From MGBC163016 sp964631345 (GTDB lineage: Bacteria; Actinomycetota; Coriobacteriia; Coriobacteriales; Eggerthellaceae): DNA of 64,000 nt. The DNA lies in assembly GCA_964631345.1 (NCBI GenBank), contig CAZVWE010000006.1, positions 31,009 through 95,008 of the forward strand, written 5' to 3'. Below are positions 8,908 to 17,364 of the stretch, in pieces (positions within the stretch are counted from its first letter, which is position 1; each line of letters begins with the position of its first letter). The translations under genes were made by a program, and so were the position numbers. The notes beneath the pieces were generated by a model that was not told the DNA's origin, ran no database searches, and worked only from the letters and a program-made list of their open reading frames with translations.

Positions 8908-10359
8908 TTACAAGTTTTCTTGGGATGGATCTCCCCCACCAGAATCTCCTCCACCTGACTCAGACCCTCCGCCAGTTGAGGTATTTCCTCCGGAATCTCC
9001 GCCTGATGAACCACCACCTGAAGTGTTCCCCTCAGATGTATTTCCCTCACCTATATCTGGATTCTCAGGCTCTATAGGATTCACACTCCCAGATCCTCCA
9101 CCCGAAGTACCTCCAGAGTAATTATTGTTCGCTGTGCCATTTACGACAGCATCGTCATCATCAAATAGAAGCGTATTCGATGTATCCACAGTTCCAACAT
9201 CAATATCACCTGCAGATAGGTTGGAAACTATCTCACTTGGATCTTCACCGGCCTCAACAATAGCCATCATCTCTTTAGTTTTTTCCGCATCATTAATTAC
9301 GAAAGAAATGCCTTTGATATTTTGAGTAAATGAAGGCAAAAGCGCAGAATACATGGTGATGTCATCGTGATCGGCAAATTGCTGTGCAAGACCAATTATG
9401 TCTGTGACAGATAAATCAGTTGTTACACACTTCACTGCAGCATCAATAACACCAGGAATTGATGTGATAGGCATCGTTGTGACCTGCTCAACTACCGCTT
9501 CAACTACAGCACGCTGATGCTTAGAACGGGTAAAGTCACCGTCGGGGTAGTCTCTATTGCGAGCGAAAGTTAAGGCTTCTCCGCCATTTAGGTGCTGAGT
9601 ACCTTTTTCAATTACATAGTGATTACCATCACCATCATCACACTTATGATTATCAATGCGTGATTCATTTTCTACTGTAATGCCACCAACCGCATCAACT
9701 AATCCCGCAAGGTCAGCAAATGTCACTTCGGCATAATGAGAAATTTTGATATCCAGAAGCTTTTCAGCTGCCTTGATTGCCCCTGCGGCACCATTAAATG
9801 CATATGCAGCATTGAATTTTTGTGTCCCATAACCATCAATTTCAATCTTTGTATCACGAGGAATTGAAATCATGGTCACAACATCTTCGATTGGATCTAC
9901 ACGCACGACAATGTTTGTATCCGACCTACCTGGATCTTTGTCTTCTGCACGATTATCCGCACCAAGCAAAAGCATATAAAACGGCTTATCCAAACCTGAT
10001 GAATACCCAAGCGCATCAGAAATATCCATTAACTCTTGGTCAGTTTTGTTGCCGCGGTTTAATTGATTGCCAATGTAGTTCATATATAAACCAAAGGCTG
10101 TCCCTGCTCCAATTAATATAGCTAATACCGCGCAAATAGTAATAATTGCAGCTTTTTTGCCTTTACCCATCTGCTTTTTGGCAACTTCATGATAGGCCTG
10201 AGCATTTCTTGCATATGGATTTGCTTTTGATTGACCATATCCAGACACTGCAGGTCTCATGTTCGAAGAACTCATATTTGGTCTAGAAGAAACTGGACGA
10301 ACGGGCGACACATTTCCTTGCATGGTATAGCCCTGGTTCGTCTTCCGTTTATGTGGCAT
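8908..10359 (-). CDS. LytR-CpsA-Psr (LCP) wall-polymer ligase with Gly/Ser tail
   Basis: LCP enzymes move lipid-linked polymers such as teichoic acids or capsule onto peptidoglycan on the outer face of the membrane. The 483-residue protein has a basic, disordered cytoplasmic N-terminus, one membrane segment at about 70-92, and then the LCP domain. Visible LCP motifs are LLLGADNR, GRSDTN, SIPRDT, KFNAAYAFNG and ARNRDYPDGDFTRSKHQR, which include the conserved arginines and aspartates for pyrophosphate-lipid binding. The last 70 or so residues are a low-complexity Gly/Ser/Asn tail. A second LCP C-terminal accessory domain (LytR_C) is not obvious. Its position beside deacetylase, TagO and glycosyltransferase genes fits attachment of the polymer made here. 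Confidence 0.9.
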   Translation of the reverse strand: MPHKRKTNQGYTMQGNVSPVRPVSSRPNMSSSNMRPAVSGYGQSKANPYARNAQAYHEVAKKQMGKGKKAAIITICAVLAILIGAGTAFGLYMNYIGNQLNRGNKTDQELMDISDALGYSSGLDKPFYMLLLGADNRAEDKDPGRSDTNIVVRVDPIEDVVTMISIPRDTKIEIDGYGTQKFNAAYAFNGAAGAIKAAEKLLDIKISHYAEVTFADLAGLVDAVGGITVENESRIDNHKCDDGDGNHYVIEKGTQHLNGGEALTFARNRDYPDGDFTRSKHQRAVVEAVVEQVTTMPITSIPGVIDAAVKCVTTDLSVTDIIGLAQQFADHDDITMYSALLPSFTQNIKGISFVINDAEKTKEMMAIVEAGEDPSEIVSNLSAGDIDVGTVDTSNTLLFDDDDAVVNGTANNNYSGGTSGGGSGSVNPIEPENPDIGEGNTSEGNTSGGGSSGGDSGGNTSTGGGSESGGGDSGGGDPSQENL

Positions 10360-10498
10360 TCGCTACTCTCTTTCTTGCATGCGTAGCCTATTGCATTCGA
10401 ACTAAACATTATAGTATCAATTTTTTTGAATGGGAATTCTACAATAAAGCGACACAGCTCTTAATAAAACTTAAGATAATGTAAGCTTGTTACCGCTA

Positions 10499-11644
10499 TC
10501 AGCTGCTTGGAGCTACACGAGTTGCAAAGCTATCAAGCGAATTCCCGCCTGATATTCGAACTCTATTTAATGCCATGGGATTGTCGTTGGGTCTGACTCG
10601 ATCATCGACAATCGTAAAGGCACACAAATAGCCTTCATCAGAAAGAGCTTCCCAAGCGTTTTCGTTATTATCACCAAACGGATAAGCCATCGCATCATTG
10701 GTTTTAAGCATGTCTTTTGCAAGACGTGCATCCTCTATAAGCTCCTCTTTAGTTAAAGCGTGTATCCGGCCACCTCTACCTACATTTGAACCTGCGCGAT
10801 GCAAATCGTAGGAATGAGATTGGAAGGTTACATATTCACTTCCACCTACAATTGCTTGATAGGTATATGGAGCATCTTTGCCAACAGCAAACGAAGTCGC
10901 AGGAATTTTGTATTCCTCAAACAAAGGAACTCCATATTTTAAAAAGCCTGTATCCGCATCGTCGAAAGTCAAAATTACACTTTTTGCAGGCAGTGAACGG
11001 TCTCCATCAACAAATGCCCGCAATTCTTGATAAGAGGGGTAATAATAATCTTGGTCAGTTAGATACTTGAGTTGCTCTTCCAGATCACTTTGCAGAATAT
11101 GATTGCCTGTGACCTCATCTGGCATATCGTCCGGAGTATAAACATAGTGATACATCAAAACTGGAACACTGCTTGCAGTTTCCATATCGGAAACAACATG
11201 TACAGTGCGACTTGCAGTTGCTTTTCCACCTGTTGAGTTTGTGGCCGTGTAAACAATTTCATAATCTCCAGGTGTTGAAGTGTCGACCTCCCCTTCAATC
11301 ACAACATCATCAGTCAATGCAGTATCTCTGGTTGAATCATAAACGTCACAACCCGCCTCAAGGTACTCTTCATTAACCAATACATAAGTATCGCGATCTC
11401 CAAGCACATTGATGATTAAGTCATCAGCGACATTTGACGTCTCCTCGATAGCAGTAAATGAAGCATCTTCCTTGCCAGCGGTATCACCACTGGTCATTGT
11501 TTGTTTCGCCGCATTTGTAGCCTGTATGCTTATTGCAATCAAAGATATGCTCAAAATTGCCAAAACTATAACTAAGACGGCAATTATTATTGGGGTTTTG
11601 CTACGCCTTGCATTCATTGGAGCTCTACTACGCCTTGCATTCAT
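10499..11644 (-). CDS. Membrane-anchored polysaccharide deacetylase with Ig-like domain
   Basis: Probable extracellular de-N-acetylase of peptidoglycan or a surface glycan. A hydrophobic anchor (about 19-43) follows a basic N-terminus. Next comes an Ig-like/DUF5011-type module (about 83-152, containing TPGDYEIVYTATNSTGG), then a NodB-type domain with PVLMYHYV, ILTFDDAD and a SHSYDLH segment that would supply the metal-binding histidines. The start is ambiguous: MNARRS is encoded twice, at 11644 and 11617, because of a 17-bp duplication, and neither start has a strong ribosome-binding site. The 11644 start overlaps the upstream glycosyltransferase gene by 17 bases. Substrate is not predictable from sequence. 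Confidence 0.85.
   Translation of the reverse strand: MNARRSRAPMNARRSKTPIIIAVLVIVLAILSISLIAISIQATNAAKQTMTSGDTAGKEDASFTAIEETSNVADDLIINVLGDRDTYVLVNEEYLEAGCDVYDSTRDTALTDDVVIEGEVDTSTPGDYEIVYTATNSTGGKATASRTVHVVSDMETASSVPVLMYHYVYTPDDMPDEVTGNHILQSDLEEQLKYLTDQDYYYPSYQELRAFVDGDRSLPAKSVILTFDDADTGFLKYGVPLFEEYKIPATSFAVGKDAPYTYQAIVGGSEYVTFQSHSYDLHRAGSNVGRGGRIHALTKEELIEDARLAKDMLKTNDAMAYPFGDNNENAWEALSDEGYLCAFTIVDDRVRPNDNPMALNRVRISGGNSLDSFATRVAPSS
11601..11644. repeat. 17-bp direct duplication at a gene junction
   Basis: The 17-mer ctacgccttgcattcat occurs at 11601-11617 and 11628-11644, a 27-base period. The second copy contains the stop codon of the glycosyltransferase gene and a start of the deacetylase gene; the first contains the alternative deacetylase start. 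It looks like a small in-frame duplication of the junction. Confidence 0.85.
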
Positions 11645-12623
11645 CTGTACAACTTTCTACCGGCATTTCTTCCCAATAAGGTAGCCAGTTTTTATCTTTA
11701 AGAATCGCTCTTGAATCTTTCCAGCCCGAAAACAAACTCTTCACTCCGGAACCGATATTTTTACGATCAACACTTATAAGCCTTATAAATTCCTTTGCGA
11801 AGCTCAGAAGTGTACCAAGTGCAAACCCGATTCGTGAATAATTATGCGTAATCTTCATATATCGAGCCATATGACCCCGATTCCTCATGACATGGTATCG
11901 AGTCATATCAGAAGATGAATTCAACTGCTTCGCACCGGTTACCTCCCAATTCTTTAGATTACGGGTGCGCTGCAATATAACATCTTCAACAACTGCTGAG
12001 CGGAAGTGCTTGCTGGCTAAATAGCCATAAACGCAGTCATCCCAATAGATAAAAAATCTTGCATCAGGAAACCCGATTTTCTCAACCACTTTGCGACTAA
12101 ATAATCCGCCTTCAAAACATAAGGCGTTAGTCGGTTTCCATCCTGATTCATCAAATCCAGGCTTTGCAAGAGGATTATATATGCCGAGTTTTTCGATGAA
12201 CCGATATTGCCAGAAAAAAGAACCGCCATCAAAATCAAGACGAGACCCCTGTATACAATCAAATTCATCTGCCCATTTAGAAAGCTTGTCTATGACATCA
12301 GGCATCACTTTAACATCGTCATCCATAAGCCAAAACCACTCAGCACCGTCTAAATAAGCCAGTCGCACTCCCTCAGAGAACCCACCAGCGCCACCTGTGT
12401 TTGTTGCTTGTGGTGCGTAAACCACAGCATCTTTTTCCCATCCTGCGGGCATACGCTTCGAAAACTCTTCGACTATCTCTTTTGAATCTTTAGAATCTTC
12501 ATTGTCTACCACATAAACGCGCCAAGGCGGCGTATCCAATTCAAACAAAGAATTAAGTAATACGCCGAGAAGTTCCTGGCGTTTGTAGGTAACTATGACT
12601 ATTGCGAGTCTATCCATGCGCAC
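11628..12623 (-). CDS. Family 2 glycosyltransferase, GlfT-like
   Basis: A cytoplasmic GT-A-fold glycosyltransferase of 331 residues. It opens LAIVIVTYKRQELLGVLLNSL, then VYVVDN, the NTGGAGGFSEG motif, and MDDDVKV as the metal-binding acidic motif. Further on are FEGGLFSR and FFIYWDDCVYGYLA, an arrangement reminiscent of galactofuranosyl- and rhamnosyl-transferases of the GlfT group. The galactofuranose link is an inference from motif style only; no UDP-galactopyranose mutase is in the window. The start is GTG at 12623 or ATG at 12617. The gene overlaps the deacetylase by 17 bases and is probably co-transcribed with it. Confidence 0.82.
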   Translation of the reverse strand: MRMDRLAIVIVTYKRQELLGVLLNSLFELDTPPWRVYVVDNEDSKDSKEIVEEFSKRMPAGWEKDAVVYAPQATNTGGAGGFSEGVRLAYLDGAEWFWLMDDDVKVMPDVIDKLSKWADEFDCIQGSRLDFDGGSFFWQYRFIEKLGIYNPLAKPGFDESGWKPTNALCFEGGLFSRKVVEKIGFPDARFFIYWDDCVYGYLASKHFRSAVVEDVILQRTRNLKNWEVTGAKQLNSSSDMTRYHVMRNRGHMARYMKITHNYSRIGFALGTLLSFAKEFIRLISVDRKNIGSGVKSLFSGWKDSRAILKDKNWLPYWEEMPVESCTDECKA

Positions 12624-12747
12624 ATTCTAACCGAGACATTGAACCCGTGTCCTGTGAGCCTTAATATAAAGGCTTATGTGCAAGCTATAATACTTGAAGA
12701 ACTGCATTGTTCACTTAAGTTGTTCACTTAAGTTAGTTATTCACTTA

Positions 12748-12771
12748 AGTTAGTTAGTTAGTTAGTTAGTT
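12748..12771. repeat. AGTT tetranucleotide repeat upstream of tagO
   Basis: Six consecutive AGTT units, preceded by three imperfect copies of TTCACTTAAGTT (about 12709-12752). The tract sits 37 bases before the tagO start, between the probable promoter and the ribosome-binding site. Length changes would alter promoter or leader spacing. Confidence 0.85.
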
Positions 12772-12808
12772 TTATCGCCGTCATTGTTGAGAGGCTGGAA
12801 TAGATAAG

Positions 12809-14098
12809 ATGTTATGGATTGAGTGCTGCGTCCTTGCGATTGTGGCAATCTTATCTACCATCGCACTTACTCCTCTTGCAAAACGCATTGCTATCAAACT
12901 TAATGCAATCGACTATCCCGATAATCGTAGAGTCAATAAAAAACCTATCCCACGCATGGGCGGTATTGCGATTTACGGAGGCATGGTTGTAAGTGTTCTT
13001 GTAATGATGGCTTGCACCGAGTTATTCGGATGGGTAAATCCATTTGTTTCATATGTTGATTTGCCAGTTAACTATCCCCTGCTATTTCTTGGTGTTACTG
13101 CGATGTTTGTTGTGGGGATTGTAGATGACATAAAAGACCTCCGTGCGCCGGTTAAATTCTTCTGGCAAATAGTTGCAGCCACTATTGTTGCCATGTCAGG
13201 CCTACTGCTTTCCTCTATACAAAACCCATTTGAGGAAGGGCATTTCATTGAGTTTGGTTGGTGGTCATATCCGATTACGATTTTTTATCTAGTTGCTTTT
13301 GCAAACATCATCAACTTAATCGATGGCCTTGATGGCTTAGCATCCGGAATAAGCGCTATATCTGGTGCCACTATTTTTGCTTTCGCAATGATTTCAATGC
13401 GCTTTGATGCAGCTTTTCTCTCAATTATTGTTGTAGGTGTTTGTATCGGTTTCTTAAAGTCAAACCATCATCCTGCGTCTATTTTCATGGGAGACTCAGG
13501 TGCACTTTTACTCGGAATATCGCTTGGTGTGGTATCACTTTTGGCCATTGCGCGCTCAACTCTTTTCATCTCACTTCTAGTTCCAATCCTTACGGCTGGT
13601 GTTCCAATCACAGACACAGCAGTTGCAATCATTCGTCGCACACGTGCGCATCAAAGAGTTGATCAGGCAGACGCAGGACACATTCACCACAGACTTATGA
13701 ACGAAGGGTTTTCTCAAGAAACCACAGTTTTGATTATGTGTGGATGGACAGCGGTGCTTTCTGTGTGCAGTATTGTGTTGGCAGAATCAGACGGAGTATT
13801 CCGTATAGCTGCAATTGTTGTTGCCGCAGTTGTTACAGGATTTGCAATATTTAAGTTGCACCTACTTGAGCCAGTACTCAGGCATCATTATGTACCAAGA
13901 AAATCTCGCCGCGAAATGATCACCGAAAAATATGAAGCCATAAAAAGTAGACATCTAAGCAAAAGCGGATCTTTGGATAGACACTCAGATAGATATTCGC
14001 ATTCAGAACAACGCCCAGACAGGCATTCGGAACAGCATTCGGAAAGACTCCCAGAGAATCGCAATAACGACATCCGCAACAAGGATCGTAGAAAATGA
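12809..14098 (+). CDS. tagO: Polyprenyl-phosphate sugar-1-phosphate transferase (TagO/WecA family)
   Basis: Starts lipid-linked polymer synthesis by placing a sugar phosphate, usually GlcNAc-1-P, on undecaprenyl phosphate. The protein is a 429-residue polytopic MraY-superfamily enzyme. Diagnostic loops are present: DYPDNRRVNKKPIPRMGG, GIVDDIKDLRA, INLIDGLDGLA, IFMGDSGALLLG, and AGHIHHRL as the catalytic His/Mg region. About eleven membrane segments alternate with these loops. The last 50 residues are an unusual charged tail rich in His, Arg, Ser and Glu, with repeated RHSD/RHSE-type units. The ATG at 12809 has only a modest GGAA site upstream. The next glycosyltransferase starts inside its stop (4-base overlap), so they are coupled. 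Confidence 0.9.
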   Translation: MLWIECCVLAIVAILSTIALTPLAKRIAIKLNAIDYPDNRRVNKKPIPRMGGIAIYGGMVVSVLVMMACTELFGWVNPFVSYVDLPVNYPLLFLGVTAMFVVGIVDDIKDLRAPVKFFWQIVAATIVAMSGLLLSSIQNPFEEGHFIEFGWWSYPITIFYLVAFANIINLIDGLDGLASGISAISGATIFAFAMISMRFDAAFLSIIVVGVCIGFLKSNHHPASIFMGDSGALLLGISLGVVSLLAIARSTLFISLLVPILTAGVPITDTAVAIIRRTRAHQRVDQADAGHIHHRLMNEGFSQETTVLIMCGWTAVLSVCSIVLAESDGVFRIAAIVVAAVVTGFAIFKLHLLEPVLRHHYVPRKSRREMITEKYEAIKSRHLSKSGSLDRHSDRYSHSEQRPDRHSEQHSERLPENRNNDIRNKDRRK

Positions 14099-15213
14099 TT
14101 CCTGATGCAAATATAGAAAAAAATAAGTGCCCACAAGTTTCTGTAATCATTCCAATATATAACGCAGAAGGTACCTTGGTGCGAGCCATTGAATCCTTGA
14201 CCTCGCAAACAATGTCCAATTTTGAGGCAATTTGTATAAACGATGGTTCAACCGACAATTCATTATGCGTGCTCAAAACTCTAGTGAACGATGACGCGCG
14301 GTTTAGGATCGTTGACAAAGAAAACGCTGGGTATGGTGCAGCGTGCAATCAAGGTCTTGGTATTGCAACCGGCGAATGGATTTCAATTCTTGAACCAGAT
14401 GACTGGATTGACCCTTGCATGTTTGAGCAAATGCTTGCATATAGAAATACATTTGATTGCAATGTAGACATAATTAAAACGCCTTATTGGAGAGTCTACG
14501 AAGACAGCACCTCTAAGGATCCTGGATATGCCATACGCAAGTTTGCATGCACATATAAAGGCAAGGTACACCCAACACATCAACCTTTCTGCCTGGCCGA
14601 TGCGCCCGATCTATTTTCACACCATCCATCTATTTGGTCTGCTCTTTATAGCAAGACATATCTAGATGAAAAAAACATTAGATTCCCTGAACATCCTGGA
14701 TCAGGGTGGGCAGACAACCGTTTTTTAGCCGACAGTCTCATACAAACAGATGCGATCATATACCTGGATAAGGCTTTCTATAATTACGTGGCTGATTCAG
14801 CTGATGATGAGGCGTCATTTGCAAAAGCAAACCCAACCCTTCCCCTTGCACGTTGGGAAGAAATGCAAGATGTACTCGATCGAGAAGGTGTTAGCGACCC
14901 AAAGATTTTAAGCGCACATATAAAGCGTGGATTTCGATACCTTTCAGATGTTGCAGCCACTACAGATATTGAAGATCCAAAAATTAATGAAGCTATAAAG
15001 CATATGTTTACAAGAATGGATGTCACCCTTGTAATGAACGATAGTTCGATTTCGCCTGCGCTTCGTCGCATATTTGCGAAAATGCAACGCGTCCCTGCTG
15101 ATGATATAAATGATTTTACACATAAGACATATCTTATAAAAGAAGGACTTCATCGCCTACGTACTAATGGCATCAAAGCTACCTTGTCAGATATGAAACG
15201 CTATCGTGGCTAA
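14095..15213 (+). CDS. Family 2 glycosyltransferase
   Basis: A 372-residue GT-A glycosyltransferase that probably adds a sugar to the lipid-linked chain started by TagO. The N-terminal domain shows VSVIIPIYNAEGTLVRAIES, CINDGSTDNS, DKENAGYGAACNQGL and LEPDDWID, the usual nucleotide-sugar and DxD-type motifs of the EpsJ/WcaA-like group. The C-terminal third is helical without recognised motifs. It overlaps tagO by 4 bases (ATGA). Donor and acceptor cannot be read from the sequence. The 60-base gap to the next, convergent gene contains an imperfect cccaatagaa repeat but no clear terminator. Confidence 0.85.
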   Translation: MIPDANIEKNKCPQVSVIIPIYNAEGTLVRAIESLTSQTMSNFEAICINDGSTDNSLCVLKTLVNDDARFRIVDKENAGYGAACNQGLGIATGEWISILEPDDWIDPCMFEQMLAYRNTFDCNVDIIKTPYWRVYEDSTSKDPGYAIRKFACTYKGKVHPTHQPFCLADAPDLFSHHPSIWSALYSKTYLDEKNIRFPEHPGSGWADNRFLADSLIQTDAIIYLDKAFYNYVADSADDEASFAKANPTLPLARWEEMQDVLDREGVSDPKILSAHIKRGFRYLSDVAATTDIEDPKINEAIKHMFTRMDVTLVMNDSSISPALRRIFAKMQRVPADDINDFTHKTYLIKEGLHRLRTNGIKATLSDMKRYRG

Positions 15214-15276
15214 ATACTGTAGTCGCCCAATAGAAACCACAATGTTGTAACTACCCAATAGAACTCGCAATACAGA

Positions 15277-17364
15277 TCAGTCATCAACTATTGGCCACTT
15301 ACGACCAGTTTTCTCCCACGACTCCCAATCTTGTACATTGCCATTTATCGCCCATTCTTTGATGTATGTGTAATCATGGTTATCAATAACAGCTGTTGCG
15401 TCGTATAAGCGCACACGATCGCCTAAGGGCACCTCAAATACATCCATGCCTGAACCAAATTCTGTTTTATCGGCATCTGCAGCGTTTAGGATTGTAGACG
15501 GCAAGTCCCAGTGACCTACGGGCGCATAGGATACACTCAAAGGAGCTTGGGCTTCTTCTGCATTTTCATAAGGCTTCACAAGAAGAATTGGGCTTGATGG
15601 TTTATCTATTTCATCAGCTAGATACCATTTACCATGGTCGGCTGTAATAATTATTGTCGTTTGATCGTACACACCTAAGCGTTTCAACTCTTCGATATAC
15701 TTCTCAACAATAAGCAAAGATCCAGCTGATTGGTTCACCATGTCGGTTTCAGACCCGTCTACACGTTCGGCCTTTTCATTCATTGTGATCGGATAATGTG
15801 AGCCCATCATATGAATAAACCGAAACGTACCCTTGTCTGTATCAAGATTTGTAAGTTCAAGTCCTTCATTGCATAGTCGATCAAAATATTCAGCGTCGTC
15901 CATAACATATGGCACCGCTTCTGTATCCCCATCAAAAGCCTGCATCGCAATTGCAGTGTTTAAATCATCTGTATAAAACCAAAATGGCCATTTTAAAATC
16001 CAGGGCATATCTCTATATAAAGCGCATTTCCAAAGCTCGGGCACAACAGTCGTCATAGGAGCGACAAAATCAACATGTCGAACATTATTTGTTTTCTCTA
16101 CAAGGGGCATAATCCCATTATTAATTTCAGTCGAATAAACATCCACTGCATATCCTGCATCAGCTAAAGCATCAAGTAAGTTTCTGTCTTTATACCAGCT
16201 ACGAAGAAGCTCGTTACTGAACGCTTCATCATTTTCATTGAGCATATTGCCCGTTAGCATACTTGCAACCGAATACCGTGTAGGAATCATGAGGCCGCTT
16301 GAATCTTTAAACCATGTAAATCCCGTAAAGGGCTCAAGCGCATCTGGATACCGTTCTAACACTGCATCAAGATAGTCATTGTCAAACATATCCAAAATGA
16401 ACACGGTTATATCATTACCATCGGTGACTTCCATTAAATTTTCTTGAGTAACAAACGGTTTACCAGTTAAAGCATCAAACCCATTCCTTGATGAATTTGG
16501 ATTTGTGAAAATGCTAACAAGTCCAACAGATTGAATTAACACAAGTACAACCGTGACAATTGCAGTTGTAGTCTTGAGCACTGAGGGTTTAGCTTTTGCA
16601 AGATATATGAATGCAAAGAATACGATCACCCAAACGAGCAAACTTAAGCATGTAATCGTTTTATAGTTAGACCAATCAACTGTGGTTCCATCTGCTATAG
16701 GCAGACTTGAATTCATAAAAGTACCTTGAATATAAAAACAAATACCCAGGGCAACGACAGCTGACAGAATATAATTAAACGCGCGTCCACGCACGGAAGA
16801 CATTGCAAATCCCATAACAATAAGAAGAATTACTGCAAACCACACTAAGGGCGCAAATATATTATTTATTCCAAAAACAAGACTTTCATAACCTGTTGCA
16901 ATTATTTCAAGCGGAGCCACAATGCCTATCGTGTAAACCAGAAAACCACATGCAAGAATTGATAGCACAAGACGTGGCACCCACTTTACGTTTTGAGGCT
17001 TATTAGAACCTACTAACGACATCTCGTCAGTGCATTTCACATCAGCCTCTTTGAGAAGATCGTGCATATTATTTTTACCCAGATCAATCCTTGCAACATC
17101 TTCTTCAACAAGCTTTCCTGAGTTCTCATCAATATGAAGCTTCTTGTAAACGACTTTCCTAACACGCCTCCAAACGACTCCAAGCACAGCAGAAAGAGCA
17201 ACAGCAACTCCTGCAAGTGCCTGAATTGTGTACGTCATAATTGATGGATCAACATACGCAAATGCAACTTCAGGAAGCGCTGTCATCACAATCAGTGCAA
17301 ACGCGACCACAAAGATCGCATCGATCAAATAAAGAGCTAAGAACGCTTTTGATTTAGGCAACAT
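15277..17364 (-). CDS. Membrane sulfatase-fold enzyme (LTA synthase / phosphotransferase-like)
   Basis: A polytopic membrane protein with a sulfatase/alkaline phosphatase-type catalytic domain on the outer face. About six hydrophobic segments occupy roughly the first 300 residues. The catalytic half begins at TVFILDMFDNDYLD (metal Asp) and contains a PTRYSVASMLTG region that may carry the nucleophile, FIHMMGSHYP, and ITADHGKWY, the conserved Asp-His metal pair. Relatives include LtaS, PEtN transferases and sulfatases; which of these it is cannot be decided. I start at the ATG at 17364 (MLPKSKAF, 695 residues). The longer frame to 17436 lies inside the preceding gene, whose stop it would overlap by 83 bases instead of 11. 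It is downstream of, and coupled to, the YidC-TagF fusion. Confidence 0.8.
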   Translation of the reverse strand: MLPKSKAFLALYLIDAIFVVAFALIVMTALPEVAFAYVDPSIMTYTIQALAGVAVALSAVLGVVWRRVRKVVYKKLHIDENSGKLVEEDVARIDLGKNNMHDLLKEADVKCTDEMSLVGSNKPQNVKWVPRLVLSILACGFLVYTIGIVAPLEIIATGYESLVFGINNIFAPLVWFAVILLIVMGFAMSSVRGRAFNYILSAVVALGICFYIQGTFMNSSLPIADGTTVDWSNYKTITCLSLLVWVIVFFAFIYLAKAKPSVLKTTTAIVTVVLVLIQSVGLVSIFTNPNSSRNGFDALTGKPFVTQENLMEVTDGNDITVFILDMFDNDYLDAVLERYPDALEPFTGFTWFKDSSGLMIPTRYSVASMLTGNMLNENDEAFSNELLRSWYKDRNLLDALADAGYAVDVYSTEINNGIMPLVEKTNNVRHVDFVAPMTTVVPELWKCALYRDMPWILKWPFWFYTDDLNTAIAMQAFDGDTEAVPYVMDDAEYFDRLCNEGLELTNLDTDKGTFRFIHMMGSHYPITMNEKAERVDGSETDMVNQSAGSLLIVEKYIEELKRLGVYDQTTIIITADHGKWYLADEIDKPSSPILLVKPYENAEEAQAPLSVSYAPVGHWDLPSTILNAADADKTEFGSGMDVFEVPLGDRVRLYDATAVIDNHDYTYIKEWAINGNVQDWESWEKTGRKWPIVDD

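Noticed and set aside
15214..15276. Imperfect cccaatagaa repeat between convergent genes
   Set aside because: Only two short imperfect copies and no stem or clear function; too weak to list as a feature.
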